This document shows positions 21,501 through 30,691 of a stretch of DNA of 64,000 nt, one piece after another (position 1 is the first letter of the stretch; each line of letters begins with the position of its first letter). Source of the DNA: Variovorax sp. OAS795 (GTDB lineage Bacteria; Pseudomonadota; Gammaproteobacteria; Burkholderiales; Burkholderiaceae_C). The notes beneath the pieces were generated by a model, which ran no database searches, was not told the origin of the DNA, and worked only from the letters and a program-made list of their open reading frames with translations. The translations under genes were made by a program, and so were the position numbers. Where the stretch lies: the NCBI RefSeq assembly GCF_040546685.1, contig NZ_JBEPOH010000001.1:4464001-4528000 (forward strand). Direction: 5' to 3'.

Positions 21501-21544
21501 GGGAGAATTGTCGCATCCAGCACCCGTGAATCCAGGAGGAGTCC

Positions 21545-22030
21545 ATGCCGTCTTTCGATACCGTCTGCGAACCGAATCTGCCCGAAGTGAAGAACGCGGT
21601 CGAAAACACCGCCAAGGAAATCGCAACGCGCTTCGATTTCAAGGGCACGGCCGCCGCCGTCGAGCTCAAGGACAAGGAAATCACCATGATCGGCGACGCC
21701 GAGTTCCAGCTTGTGCAGGTGGAAGACATCCTGCGGGCCAAGCTCACCAAGCGCAGCGTCGACGTGCGTTTTCTCGACAAGGGCGACGTCCAGAAGATCG
21801 GCGGCGACAAGGTCAAGCAGGTCATCAAGGTCAAGAGCGGCATCGAGACCGAGCAGGCCAAGAAAATCACCCGCATCATCAAGGACAGCAAGCTCAAGGT
21901 GCAGGCCGCCATCCAGGGCGACGCGGTGCGCATCACCGGCGCCAAGCGCGACGACCTTCAGGCCGCCATGGCGCTCATCAAGAAGGACGTGCCCGACATG
22001 CCGCTGTCCTTCAACAACTTCCGCGACTGA
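21545..22030 (+). CDS. yajQ: YajQ family nucleotide-binding protein
   Basis: Protein of 161 residues with two tandem RNA-recognition-like folds, recognised by [18 protein letters not shown] and the C-terminal [12 protein letters not shown]. The family binds nucleotides; a Xanthomonas member binds cyclic di-GMP and acts in virulence regulation. The ATG follows a strong AGGAGG site. It ends 7 bases before the aspartic-protease gene. Confidence 0.94.
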   Translation: MPSFDTVCEPNLPEVKNAVENTAKEIATRFDFKGTAAAVELKDKEITMIGDAEFQLVQVEDILRAKLTKRSVDVRFLDKGDVQKIGGDKVKQVIKVKSGIETEQAKKITRIIKDSKLKVQAAIQGDAVRITGAKRDDLQAAMALIKKDVPDMPLSFNNFRD

Positions 22031-22037
22031 GCCGCGG

Positions 22038-22679
22038 ATGAAATCCCTCGTCGTCGCGGTGCAGCTGCTGGCTGCCGCTGCGGGCGCGCATGCAGCGAGC
22101 TCGGTCATGCTGACCGGCACCATCGGCAGCCGGGCCATCCTGATCGTGGACGGCGCGCCGCCCAAGACCGTGGCCGTCGGGGAAACCTTCCAGGGCGTCA
22201 AGCTCGTGTCCTTGCAGGCCGAGCTGGCGGTGGTCGAGCTCGAGGGCAAGCGCCTCAACCTGCGCATGGACACGCCCGTGAGCATCGGCGGCGGGGGCGG
22301 CACGGGCACCGGCAGCCGCATCGTGCTGCCGGCCGACAGCCGCGGCCACTTCATGACGCAGGGCGCCATCAACGGCCGCCCCGTCACCTTCATGCTCGAC
22401 ACCGGCGCCACCTCGGTCGCGATGTCGGCCGCCGACGCGCAGCGCATCGGGCTGGACTACAGCAAGGGCCAGCGCGTGCAGATGAGCACCGCCAACGGCG
22501 TGGCGAGCGGCTACAAGCTGCGGCTGCAGTCGGTGCGCGTGGGCGACGTGGAGGTGTATGACATCGACGCCATCGTCTCGCCGCAGCCCATGCCTTTCGT
22601 GCTGCTGGGCAACAGCTTCATCAATCGCTTTTCGATGCGCCGCGACGCGGACCAGATGGTCCTCGAGAAACGCTATTGA
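22038..22679 (+). CDS. retropepsin-like aspartic protease, clan AA
   Basis: Protein of 213 residues with a signal peptide (cleavage near AHA, residue about 20) and a single retropepsin-like domain in the C-terminal half: catalytic FMLDTGATSVAMS and the second motif VLLGNSFINRFSM. It belongs to the TIGR02281-type periplasmic or membrane-linked proteases of proteobacteria. The start MKSLVVAVQL overlaps no neighbour and lies 7 bases after yajQ, suggesting cotranscription. The substrate is unknown. Confidence 0.9.
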   Translation: MKSLVVAVQLLAAAAGAHAASSVMLTGTIGSRAILIVDGAPPKTVAVGETFQGVKLVSLQAELAVVELEGKRLNLRMDTPVSIGGGGGTGTGSRIVLPADSRGHFMTQGAINGRPVTFMLDTGATSVAMSAADAQRIGLDYSKGQRVQMSTANGVASGYKLRLQSVRVGDVEVYDIDAIVSPQPMPFVLLGNSFINRFSMRRDADQMVLEKRY

Positions 22680-22688
22680 GCGCTGGCG

Positions 22689-23042
22689 TCAGGGCTGCGC
22701 GGCCGTGACCACGATCTCGATCTTGTAGGCCGCATTGGCCATCTTGGCCTGCACCGTCGCGCGCGGCGGGGTGTTGCCGGCGGGAATCCACGCATCCCAG
22801 ACCTCGTTCATGGCCGTGATGTCGGTGATGTCCGCCAGGAAGATCTGCGCCATGAGGATGCGCGACTTGTCGCTGCCCGCCTCGGCCAGCAGGCGCTCGA
22901 CCATGGCCAGCACCTGCGTGGCCTGGCCGCGGATGTCCTGCGAGGTGTCGTCGGGCACCTGGCCCGCCAGGTAGACGGTGCCGTTGTGCACGGCCGTTTC
23001 CGAGAGGCGCGGACCGACGTGGTGGCGGGTGATGGATGCCAT
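22689..23042 (-). CDS. RidA family deaminase
   Basis: Protein of 117 residues in the YjgF/YER057c/UK114 family, which hydrolyses reactive enamine/imine intermediates. The family arginine lies in PPRATVQAKMA near the C-terminus, and the motif VYLAGQVPDDTSQDIRGQ is intact. The ATG at 23042 is preferred to a TTG three codons upstream. It lies 5 bases downstream of the plsY stop, so both are probably one transcript. Confidence 0.92.
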   Translation of the reverse strand: MASITRHHVGPRLSETAVHNGTVYLAGQVPDDTSQDIRGQATQVLAMVERLLAEAGSDKSRILMAQIFLADITDITAMNEVWDAWIPAGNTPPRATVQAKMANAAYKIEIVVTAAQP

Positions 23043-23047
23043 GGTGT

Positions 23048-23683
23048 TCAAGCCTTTTTCTTCGAGCCGAGTTTCGACTCCGTGCCGGCCGCGAGCCGGC
23101 GGATGTTTTCGCGGTGCCGCCAGACCAGCAGCAAGCTCATGATGATGATCGCAATCAGCACCGTGCGGTCAAGCGGCCACGCAATGTTTCCGCCCAGCAG
23201 GTAGTAGGCCGGCGCAAAGAAGGCCGCCGCCAGCGCCGCCAGCGACGAATAGCGGAAGAACACCGCGATGATCAGCCAGGTGGCGCCGGTGGCCAGCCCG
23301 AGCCAGGGCGCAATGCCCATCAGCACGCCGGCCGCGGTGGCCACGCCCTTGCCGCCCTGGAATCCGAAGAATACCGGGTACAGGTGGCCCAGGAAGGCCG
23401 CAAGGCCGGCCAGCCCGGCCACGCCTTCGCCCAGGCCCCATTGCGCGCCGAAGTGGCGAATCAGGAACACCGGCAGCCAGCCCTTGAGCGCATCGAGCAG
23501 CAGGGTGGCGAGCGCCGCGCCCTTCTTGCCCGAGCGCAGCACGTTGGTGGCGCCCGGGTTGCCGCTGCCATAGCTGCGCGGGTCGGCCATGCCGAGCGAT
23601 TTGCTCACGATGACCGCGAAGGACAGCGAGCCGATCAGGTAGGAAGCCACGATGGCCAGGAGGGAAGGCAGGTGAAAGCTCAA
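23048..23683 (-). CDS. plsY: glycerol-3-phosphate acyltransferase PlsY
   Basis: Integral membrane acyltransferase of 211 residues using acyl-phosphate to acylate glycerol-3-phosphate, the first step of phospholipid synthesis. Signature stretches are [30 protein letters not shown] and [12 protein letters not shown]. No ATG is near the family start; a TTG at [16 protein letters not shown] has GGAG 8 bases upstream and gives the expected length. Confidence 0.94.
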   Translation of the reverse strand: MSFHLPSLLAIVASYLIGSLSFAVIVSKSLGMADPRSYGSGNPGATNVLRSGKKGAALATLLLDALKGWLPVFLIRHFGAQWGLGEGVAGLAGLAAFLGHLYPVFFGFQGGKGVATAAGVLMGIAPWLGLATGATWLIIAVFFRYSSLAALAAAFFAPAYYLLGGNIAWPLDRTVLIAIIIMSLLLVWRHRENIRRLAAGTESKLGSKKKA

Positions 23684-23738
23684 GGGCGGCGCTCCACGAA
23701 GGATGGATGTTCTTATTCGGTCCCGACAGCCGGGCCGG

Positions 23739-24230
23739 CTATTCTGCCAGCGCGCACTCCACCGGCGTGGCGCCCAGCAAGGACACGCACACCTGCGGGT
23801 CGATGCCCACCAGGTAGCCGCGCCGTCCGCCGTTGATCGCGATCTTCGGCAGTTCCAGGATGCTCGACTCGATATAGACCGGCATCTGGCGCCGCGTGCC
23901 GAAGGGCGAGGTGCCGCCCACCAGGTAGCCGCTGTGGCGCTGCGCGACCTCGGGCTTGCAGGGCTCGACCGACTTGGCGCCGATCTGCCGCGCCAGGTTC
24001 TTGGTCGACACGGTGCGGTTGCCGTGCATCAGCGCGATGAGCGGCCTGGCGTCCTGGTCCTGCATCACCAGCGTTTTCACGACGGTGAAGGGGTCGAAGC
24101 CAAGCACCTCGGCGCTGTGCTGCGCGCCGCCGTGCTCCAGGTACTCGTAGGGATGCTCGGTGAAGGCGACCTTGTTCGCGCGCAGCAGCTGCGTGGCAGG
24201 GGTTTCAGAAACGTGGGTCTTCTTGATCAC
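23739..24230 (-). CDS. ybaK: YbaK/EbsC family aminoacyl-tRNA deacylase
   Basis: Protein of 163 residues expected to hydrolyse Cys-tRNA-Pro or similar mischarged tRNAs in trans. Family motifs are [12 protein letters not shown], the [19 protein letters not shown] stretch and [13 protein letters not shown]. The start is GTG within a GTGA overlap with the stop of the upstream aldo/keto reductase gene, showing translational coupling. Confidence 0.92.
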   Translation of the reverse strand: MIKKTHVSETPATQLLRANKVAFTEHPYEYLEHGGAQHSAEVLGFDPFTVVKTLVMQDQDARPLIALMHGNRTVSTKNLARQIGAKSVEPCKPEVAQRHSGYLVGGTSPFGTRRQMPVYIESSILELPKIAINGGRRGYLVGIDPQVCVSLLGATPVECALAE

Positions 24231-25288
24231 GCGGCCGGGTCCCGGATCTCCCACCGGATCCTGTCGATCTCGGCCAGCACCTCGGGCGAGAGCGTGGTGC
24301 CGTAGGCATCGATGTCTTCGTCGAGCTGCGCCAACGTGGTCACGCCGATGATCGTGCTGGCCACCTGCCACTTGGTATAGCAGAAGCCGAGGGCCAGCTG
24401 CACCGGCGTCAGGCCGTTGTCGCGCGCGAGCTGGTTGTACAGGCGCGCCGCCTTCAGCGCGTCGGGACGGCCCCAGCGCTGCTTGCGCACCGACTCGTAG
24501 CTCGAAATGCGCGCGCCCTTGGGCGCGTCGGGCCCCTCGATGCCGCTCTTGTCGTACTTGCCGGTCAACAAGCCGAAAGCCAGCGGCGAATACGCCAGCA
24601 GCGACACATCCAGCCGGTGCATCGTTTCGTCCAGCCCGTTCTCCAGGCCGCGGCTCGCCAGGTTGTAGACGTTCTGCACCGTGGCCACGCGCGGCAGGCC
24701 ATGCTGCTCGGCCAGCCGCACGAACTCGTGCACGCCGTAGGGCGTCTCGTTCGAGAGGCCGATGGCGCGCACCTTGCCGGCCTTCACCAGCTTGCCCAGC
24801 GCTTCGAGCTGCTCGCGGATCGGCGTCCTGGAACTTTCCTTGGCGGGGTCGTAGTAGATGCTGCCGAAGGCCGGCACGTGGCGTTCGGGCCAGTGGATCT
24901 GGTACAGGTCGATGACCTCGGTCTTCAGGCGCTTGAGGCTGGCATTGCACGAAGCCTCGATGTCCTCGGGCGTCATGCCGCTGCCCTCGCGCACCCAGGG
25001 CATGCCGCGCGATGGCCCCGCCACCTTGGTGGCGAGCGTGATCTTCTGGCGCGCACCGGGATTGGCCGCAAACCAGTTGCCGATGATGGTTTCGGTGACG
25101 CTGAAAGTCTCCTTGCGCGTCGGCACCGAATACATCTCGGCCGTGTCGATGAAATCGACGCCGCGCGCGAGCGAATGGCTCAAGATGGCGTGGGAAGTGG
25201 GTTCGTCCACCTGTTCGCCGAAGGTCATGGTGCCCAGGCAGATCGGGGTGACGTGCAGGTCGCTCTGGCCGAGTTGGATTTTTTTCAT
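24227..25288 (-). CDS. NADP(H)-dependent aldo/keto reductase (Tas type)
   Basis: TIM-barrel oxidoreductase of 353 residues. The catalytic tetrad elements are visible: Asp/Tyr in FIDTAEMYSVPTRKETF, the lysine in TLATKV and the histidine in LYQIHWPERH. The closest well-known relative is E. coli Tas. The ATG at MKKIQLGQSDLHVTPI is the family start. It overlaps ybaK by 4 bases and diverges from the hydrolase at 25405. The physiological substrate is unknown. Confidence 0.9.
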   Translation of the reverse strand: MKKIQLGQSDLHVTPICLGTMTFGEQVDEPTSHAILSHSLARGVDFIDTAEMYSVPTRKETFSVTETIIGNWFAANPGARQKITLATKVAGPSRGMPWVREGSGMTPEDIEASCNASLKRLKTEVIDLYQIHWPERHVPAFGSIYYDPAKESSRTPIREQLEALGKLVKAGKVRAIGLSNETPYGVHEFVRLAEQHGLPRVATVQNVYNLASRGLENGLDETMHRLDVSLLAYSPLAFGLLTGKYDKSGIEGPDAPKGARISSYESVRKQRWGRPDALKAARLYNQLARDNGLTPVQLALGFCYTKWQVASTIIGVTTLAQLDEDIDAYGTTLSPEVLAEIDRIRWEIRDPAA

Positions 25289-25404
25289 GCGCGGGATGCT
25301 ACCGCCCTCCCCCGCAATGCGCTGGCCCAGGGCAAAAAAACCGGGCGGAGGGCTGTCCTGTGCCGGACTGCGCGCCGGCGCCGGCCTCCGTATCATCGGC
25401 GCCC

Positions 25405-26334
25405 ATGTACCAAGCCCTCCGTCCCTCGCGCACCGAATTCGTTCCCGTGCGCAACCTCAGCTACCACGTGCGCCTCTGGGGCGAGCCCTCGGCCGCGCGG
25501 CCGCCGCTGGTGCTGCTGCACGGCTGGATGGACGTGGCCGCCTCCTGGCAGTTCGTGGTCGATGCGCTGGCCGAAGATCGCTTCATCGTCGCACCCGACT
25601 GGCGCGGCTTCGGCCTCACCGACGGCGGCGGCGTGGACAACTATTGGCTGCCCGACTACATGGCCGACCTCGAATGGCTGCTCGACCACTATGCGGGCGA
25701 AGGCGAGGCGGCGCGGCCGGTCGACCTGGTCGGCCACAGCATGGGCGGCAACGTGGCCATGCACTACGCGGGCGCAAGGCCCGCGCGCATCCGCCGCCTC
25801 GTCAACCTCGAAGGCTTCGGCATGCCGTCGCGCAAGCCCGAGGAAGCGCCCGCGCGCTACGGCCAATGGATCGACGAGCTCAAGCGGCTGCACCGCGGCG
25901 AGATGGCGCTGGCCGGCTACTCGGCGGTCGAGGGCGTGGCGCGGCGGCTCATGAAGACCAACCCGCGCCTCACGGCCGACAAGGCCAAGTGGCTCGCCGG
26001 CCACTGGTCGGCGCTGCGCCCGCAGGCCGACGGCAGCGAGCGCTGGGAGATCCTCGGCGACCCGGGGCACAAGATCATCAACGCCAACATCTTCCGCGTC
26101 GACGAGACGCTCGCGCTCTATGCGCGGATCTCGGCGCCCACGCTGATGATCGAAGCGGCGGACGACAGCCTGCAAGGCTGGTGGAAGAACCGCTACACGC
26201 TCGAGGAGTTCCACCAGCGGCTCGCGTCCGTGCCTTCGGTGCGCATCGAGCGGCTCGACGACGCAGGCCACATGCTGCACCACGACCAGCCGCAGCGCGT
26301 GGCCGGGCTGATCGAAGCGTTCCTGGCCGGTTGA
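25405..26334 (+). CDS. alpha/beta hydrolase
   Basis: Hydrolase of 309 residues with the oxyanion motif LLHGWMDVAASW, nucleophile elbow GHSMGGNVAMHYAG (Ser nucleophile) and catalytic histidine in LDDAGHMLHHDQP near the C-terminus. The chosen ATG at MYQALRPSRTEF removes a non-conserved 15-residue extension. It is divergent from the Tas-like gene and convergent with the racemase-family gene. Substrate cannot be predicted. Confidence 0.9.
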   Translation: MYQALRPSRTEFVPVRNLSYHVRLWGEPSAARPPLVLLHGWMDVAASWQFVVDALAEDRFIVAPDWRGFGLTDGGGVDNYWLPDYMADLEWLLDHYAGEGEAARPVDLVGHSMGGNVAMHYAGARPARIRRLVNLEGFGMPSRKPEEAPARYGQWIDELKRLHRGEMALAGYSAVEGVARRLMKTNPRLTADKAKWLAGHWSALRPQADGSERWEILGDPGHKIINANIFRVDETLALYARISAPTLMIEAADDSLQGWWKNRYTLEEFHQRLASVPSVRIERLDDAGHMLHHDQPQRVAGLIEAFLAG

Positions 26335-26350
26335 GCCGCCTGCCGCGGCC

Positions 26351-27058
26351 TCAGCCCGAGGCGCGGCCCTGCACCGTGCGCTGCAGCGCCGCGCGCGCCA
26401 GGAGGCGCGTCGAATCGAGTGTCGGCAGCGGCGAGTTCACGTCGTTCATGATGAGCGGAATCTCGGTGCAGCCGAGCACCACCGCATCGCAGCCGTCCTC
26501 GTCCTTCATGCGCTGGATGACGCGGCGAAAGGCCGTTACGGCGTCGGGCGTGAAGACACCGCAGACCAGCTCTTCCATGATGATGCGGTTGATCTCTTCG
26601 CGCTCTTGCGCCGCAGGCCGAACGTAGGCGAGCCCCTTGGCCGAGAGCTTCTCGGGATAGACCTCGCTCTCGACCAGCCAACGCGTGCCCGTGATGGCCA
26701 GGCGCTTGAAACCGCGCTGCGCGGCCTCTTCGGCCACGCATTCCGCGATGTGCAGCCACGGCAGCGGCGAGCGTGACTCGATGAAGGGCAGCGCCTGGTG
26801 AATGGTGTTGTCGGGGCAGACGAGGAAGCTCGCGCCGATCTTCGCGAGCTTGTTGGCCGATGCCAGCATCACCTCGCCCACGCCGCGCCAGTCATCGCGG
26901 TAGATGTGCGCCATGTAGTCGGCGAGCGAGGGCGTGTGCATCGAGACTTCGGGGTGCGCATGCGGGCCCAGCAGCTGGGCGCCCTCCACGCAGATGGTCT
27001 GGTAGCAGAGCGCCGCGCCTTCGGCGGAGCATCCGACGATTCCGATGTGCTGGGTCAT
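26351..27058 (-). CDS. aspartate/glutamate racemase family protein
   Basis: Cofactor-independent racemase-family protein of 235 residues. The two catalytic cysteines are visible in SFLVCPDNTIHQA and VVLGCTEIPLIM. The ATG at MTQHIGIVGCSAEG matches the family start; the upstream hydrophobic codons are judged non-coding. It lies downstream of an aldo/keto reductase gene by 44 bases. It could equally be an amino-acid racemase of unknown substrate. Confidence 0.9.
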   Translation of the reverse strand: MTQHIGIVGCSAEGAALCYQTICVEGAQLLGPHAHPEVSMHTPSLADYMAHIYRDDWRGVGEVMLASANKLAKIGASFLVCPDNTIHQALPFIESRSPLPWLHIAECVAEEAAQRGFKRLAITGTRWLVESEVYPEKLSAKGLAYVRPAAQEREEINRIIMEELVCGVFTPDAVTAFRRVIQRMKDEDGCDAVVLGCTEIPLIMNDVNSPLPTLDSTRLLARAALQRTVQGRASG

Positions 27059-27102
27059 GGCGCATCCTACAAAAAAGAGCGCCGCCACGCCCACCCCGGC
27101 GC

Positions 27103-28116
27103 TCAGGCGTGGCCTGCCGCCTCGCTGTCCAGATGCGCCATCTGGGACGCGGCGTAGCGCTCACCGGCCGCGGCGCCCTTGGGTACTGCGCGCTCGATCG
27201 CCGCAAGATCGTCCGCGCCCAGCGACACGTCGAGCGAGCCCAGCGCCTCTCGCAGGCGGTTGCGCTGCCGTGCACCCACCAGCGGCACGATGTCGTCGCC
27301 CTGCGCCGCCACCCATGCGATGGCGATCTGCGCCACGGTCACGCCCTTGGCCTCCGCGATCTTGCGCAGCGCATCGACCAGCGCCAGGTTGCGATCCACG
27401 TTCTCGCCCTGGAAGCGCGGGCTGTGCGTGCGGAAATCCGTGGCGCCCGCGCCCTCTTTCTTCCAGTGTCCGCTGATCAGGCCGCGCGACAGCACGCCAT
27501 AAGCCGTGATGCCGATGCCGAGCTCCCTGCAAGTCGCAAGAATGTCGTCCTCGATGCCGCGCGAAATCAGCGAATACTCGATCTGCAGGTCCGCAATGGG
27601 GTGCACCGCCGCCGCCTTGCGGATGGTGTGCGAGCCCATTTCCGAGAGCCCGATGTGCCGCACGTAGCCGGCCTTCACCATGTCGGCAATGGCACCTACG
27701 GTGTCTTCGATCGGCACGTTCGGGTCGAGCCGCGCGGGGCGGTAGATGTCGATGTAGTCCACGCCGAGCCGCTGCAGCGAATAGACCAGGAAGTTCTTCA
27801 CCGCCTCGGGCCGCGCGTCGTAGCCGCTCCAGCCGCCCGCCGGATCGCGCAGCGCGCCGAACTTCACGCTCACCAGTGCGGCGTCGCGCTGCGAGCCCTT
27901 CAGGCCCCTTAGCGCCTCGCCGATCAGCATTTCGTTGTGGCCGCTGCCGTAGAAGTCGCCGGTGTCGAGCAGCGTGATGCCCGCATCCATGGCGGCGTGG
28001 ATGGTGGCGATGCTTTCGCCCCGGTCCGAGGGGCCGTACAGGGCCGACATGCCCATGCAGCCGAGGCCGAGGGCGGAGACTCTGGGACCGGTGGCCCCGA
28101 GTTGGCGTGTGTTCAT
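27103..28116 (-). CDS. aldo/keto reductase with altered catalytic histidine
   Basis: TIM-barrel reductase of 337 residues, close to the YajO/AKR13 type starting MNTRQLGATGPRVSALGLGCMGMS. Asp and Tyr lie in LLDTGDFYGSGHNE and Lys in VSVKFG. Where relatives read YYQHRVDP, this protein has YRPARLDP, so the usual catalytic His is Ala. It diverges from a LysR regulator with 128 bases between, suggesting control by that regulator. Confidence 0.88.
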   Translation of the reverse strand: MNTRQLGATGPRVSALGLGCMGMSALYGPSDRGESIATIHAAMDAGITLLDTGDFYGSGHNEMLIGEALRGLKGSQRDAALVSVKFGALRDPAGGWSGYDARPEAVKNFLVYSLQRLGVDYIDIYRPARLDPNVPIEDTVGAIADMVKAGYVRHIGLSEMGSHTIRKAAAVHPIADLQIEYSLISRGIEDDILATCRELGIGITAYGVLSRGLISGHWKKEGAGATDFRTHSPRFQGENVDRNLALVDALRKIAEAKGVTVAQIAIAWVAAQGDDIVPLVGARQRNRLREALGSLDVSLGADDLAAIERAVPKGAAAGERYAASQMAHLDSEAAGHA

Positions 28117-28244
28117 TGCAGCTTCCTTTCGTTGAAGGCCGCTGGCGGTTGCAAGCGGCATGGCTGTAGTTTGGAAGCAGGAGGCCCGTTCGATAATCCG
28201 TCCAGCGCTGCACGAGCTGTGCAATAAACCGCACAATCAGCCCC

Positions 28245-29144
28245 ATGACCGATCCCGACCTCTCGGACCTCGGCGCCTTCATGGCGGTGACGCGGGCGCG
28301 CAGCTTCCGCGGCGCCGCGGCGCTGCGCGGCGTGTCGCCCTCTTCCCTCAGCGAAGCCATGCGCCGGCTCGAGGCGCAGCTGGGCGTGCGGCTGTTGAAC
28401 CGCACCACGCGAAGCGTCACGCCCACGGAAGCCGGCCAGCGGCTGCTGGAACGCATTGCGCCGGCGCTCGACGACATCTCGGGTGCGCTCGACACCCTCA
28501 ACAGCTTTCGCGACAGCCCCACCGGCACGCTGCGGCTCAACGTGCCGACCATCGTGACGCAGCGCGTGCTGCCGCCGCTGGCCGCCCGCTTCCTGGCCGC
28601 GCACCCCGGCATCACGCTGGAGGTGACGACCAACGACACCTTCATCGACGTGCTCGCGGCCGGTTTCGATGCCGGCATCCGCTACGACGAAAGCATTGCG
28701 CGCGACATGATCGCGGTGCCGCTCGGCCCGCGCGTGCAGCGCTTCGTGGCGGCCGCTTCGCCGGCCTACCTGGCGGCGCACGGCACGCCCCGGCACCCGA
28801 CCGACCTGCTGCAGCACGCGTGCATCGGCCATCGCTTTCAAAGCGGCGTGCTCGCGGCATGGGGCTTCGTGCGCAAGGGCAAGACCGTGCGCATCACGCC
28901 CAGCGGCCCGCTGGTGGCGTCGATGATCGATCTGGAGCTGCACGGGGCCGAAGCGGGCCTCGGCCTCATCTACACCTTCGACGAGTACCTGCGCCCGTCC
29001 ATCGACCGCGGCGCGCTGGTGCCGGTGCTCGAGGAATGGTGGCAGAGCTTCTCGGGCCCGTTTCTCTACTACCCGAGCCGCACGCACATGCCGGCGCCGC
29101 TGCGCGCGTTCGTCGACTTTCTGAAGGCCGAGGCGAAGGCCTGA
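28245..29144 (+). CDS. LysR family transcription regulator
   Basis: Regulator of 299 residues with an N-terminal winged helix (SFRGAAALRGVSPSSLSEAMRR) and a periplasmic-binding-protein-like effector domain. The start and length are normal. LysR proteins usually control the divergently encoded neighbour, here the aldo/keto reductase at 27103. The effector is unknown. Confidence 0.93.
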   Translation: MTDPDLSDLGAFMAVTRARSFRGAAALRGVSPSSLSEAMRRLEAQLGVRLLNRTTRSVTPTEAGQRLLERIAPALDDISGALDTLNSFRDSPTGTLRLNVPTIVTQRVLPPLAARFLAAHPGITLEVTTNDTFIDVLAAGFDAGIRYDESIARDMIAVPLGPRVQRFVAAASPAYLAAHGTPRHPTDLLQHACIGHRFQSGVLAAWGFVRKGKTVRITPSGPLVASMIDLELHGAEAGLGLIYTFDEYLRPSIDRGALVPVLEEWWQSFSGPFLYYPSRTHMPAPLRAFVDFLKAEAKA

Positions 29145-29179
29145 GCCGGGCGGCGCGTGCCCGCCACGCGTGGATGCAA

Positions 29180-30001
29180 CTACTGCAGGAAGGCTGGCTT
29201 GGCGTAGCCCTGGAACTTGCTGTCGACCACGGCCTTGAACTCCTTCGAGCGGTAGGCCTCGGCGATGTCCTTGGCCCATGGCGCATTCTTGTCCGCGCTC
29301 TTCACGGCCACCACGTTCAGGTAGTGGTCGGGCGTCTTCTCCAGCACCACGGCTTCTGTGAGCTTGAGCCCCGACGAGATCGCGAAGTTGCCGTTGACGA
29401 TGGCGTACTCGGTATCGCCCAGCGAGCGCGGCAGTTGCGCCGCTTCCAGCGGAATGAACTTCAGCTTCTTCGGGTTCTCTGCCACGTCTTTTTCAGACGC
29501 GCGCAGCGGATCGACGCCGGGCTTGATGGTGATGAGCTTGTTCTGCTCCAGCAGCACCAGTGCGCGGGCCAGGTTGCTCGGGTCGTTGGGCAGCGTGAAG
29601 CGATCGCCCTCCTTCACTTCGGCCAGCGTCTTGCGCTTGGTGGAGTACACGCCCAGCGGCGCGATGGGGCCTTGCACCAGCTCCGCGAGGTCCAGCTTCT
29701 GGTCGGCCGAGAACTTCTTCAGGTAGACCTGATGCTGGAAGAAATTGGCATCGAGCGAACCCTGTGCGAGCGCAAGGTTGGGCTGCACGTAGTCGTTGAA
29801 CTCGACCAGCTTCACCTTGTAGCCCTTCTTCTCGAGGATGGGCACGATGCCGGCCTTCAGCTGGTCGATGTTGGAGCCGGCGGTGCCGCCGATCACGAGG
29901 TTCTTCCTGGCCTCCTGCGCCTGGGCGAGCGAGAGCCCGCCGAAAGAGAGTGCCACCAGGGACAGGGCGAGGACGGAACGGCGAAGCAATGCGGTTTTCA
30001 T
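29180..30001 (-). CDS. MetQ-type substrate-binding protein (copy 1)
   Basis: NlpA/MetQ family binding protein of 273 residues. A Sec signal peptide ends at AQA (residue about 28); there is no lipobox cysteine, unlike E. coli MetQ, so it should be free in the periplasm. Family stretches include GSLDANFFQHQVYLKKF, the DPSNLARAL loop and the KFIPLEAAQLPRSL motif. It is last in the metN-metI-metQ operon, 27 bases after metI. Confidence 0.9.
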   Translation of the reverse strand: MKTALLRRSVLALSLVALSFGGLSLAQAQEARKNLVIGGTAGSNIDQLKAGIVPILEKKGYKVKLVEFNDYVQPNLALAQGSLDANFFQHQVYLKKFSADQKLDLAELVQGPIAPLGVYSTKRKTLAEVKEGDRFTLPNDPSNLARALVLLEQNKLITIKPGVDPLRASEKDVAENPKKLKFIPLEAAQLPRSLGDTEYAIVNGNFAISSGLKLTEAVVLEKTPDHYLNVVAVKSADKNAPWAKDIAEAYRSKEFKAVVDSKFQGYAKPAFLQ

Positions 30002-30028
30002 GGGATCAGAAAAGGAAGAGGAAAAAAA

Positions 30029-30691
30029 TCAACGCTTGTCCAGCCTGCGCGCCGTGGTGTTGCCCACGAACTGCAGGATCTGCACCAGCACCACGAGCAG
30101 CGCCACGGTGAGCACCATCACGTCGGTCTGGAAACGGTAGTAGCCGTAGCGGATGGCCAGGTCGCCGATGCCGCCGCCACCCACCACGCCGGCAATGGCC
30201 GAGTAGGAAAGAAAGCTCACCGCCAGCACCGTGAGCGCCAGCACCAGGCCCGCGCGCGCCTCGACCACCAGCACGCGCCACACGATCTGCAGCTCCGAGG
30301 CGCCCATGGCGTGCGCCGCCTCGATCACGCCGCGCGGCACTTCGCGCAGGCACTGGTCGACCAGCCGCGCAAAGTACGGAATGGCCGCGAAAGACAGCGG
30401 CACCGCAGCCGCCAGCGGCCCGATGGAAGTTCCCGCGATCACGCGCGTGAACGGCACCAGCGCCACCAGCAGGATGATGAAGGGGAACGAGCGCACGGTG
30501 TTCACGATCCAGTTGAGCACCAGGAACGCCGGCCTGTTGTCGAGCGACTGGCCCGGCCCCAGCAGGAACAGCAGGATGCCCAGCGGCCCGCCGATGAGCA
30601 CCGCGGCCGAAAGGCCGATCGCCAGCATCAGGAAGGTCTGGCCCGTGGCCACCCACAGCTCGGGGAGGATGGGGGCGATGTTCTCAAACAT
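30029..30691 (-). CDS. MetI-type ABC transporter permease
   Basis: Inner-membrane permease of 220 residues with five hydrophobic segments and the ATPase-contact loop EAAHAMGASELQIVWRVLV. GGGGIGDLAIRYGYYRF near the C-terminus is typical of MetI. Its start overlaps the 3' end of the ATPase gene by 8 bases, which selects the ATG at MFENIAPILPELW. Confidence 0.93.
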   Translation of the reverse strand: MFENIAPILPELWVATGQTFLMLAIGLSAAVLIGGPLGILLFLLGPGQSLDNRPAFLVLNWIVNTVRSFPFIILLVALVPFTRVIAGTSIGPLAAAVPLSFAAIPYFARLVDQCLREVPRGVIEAAHAMGASELQIVWRVLVVEARAGLVLALTVLAVSFLSYSAIAGVVGGGGIGDLAIRYGYYRFQTDVMVLTVALLVVLVQILQFVGNTTARRLDKR

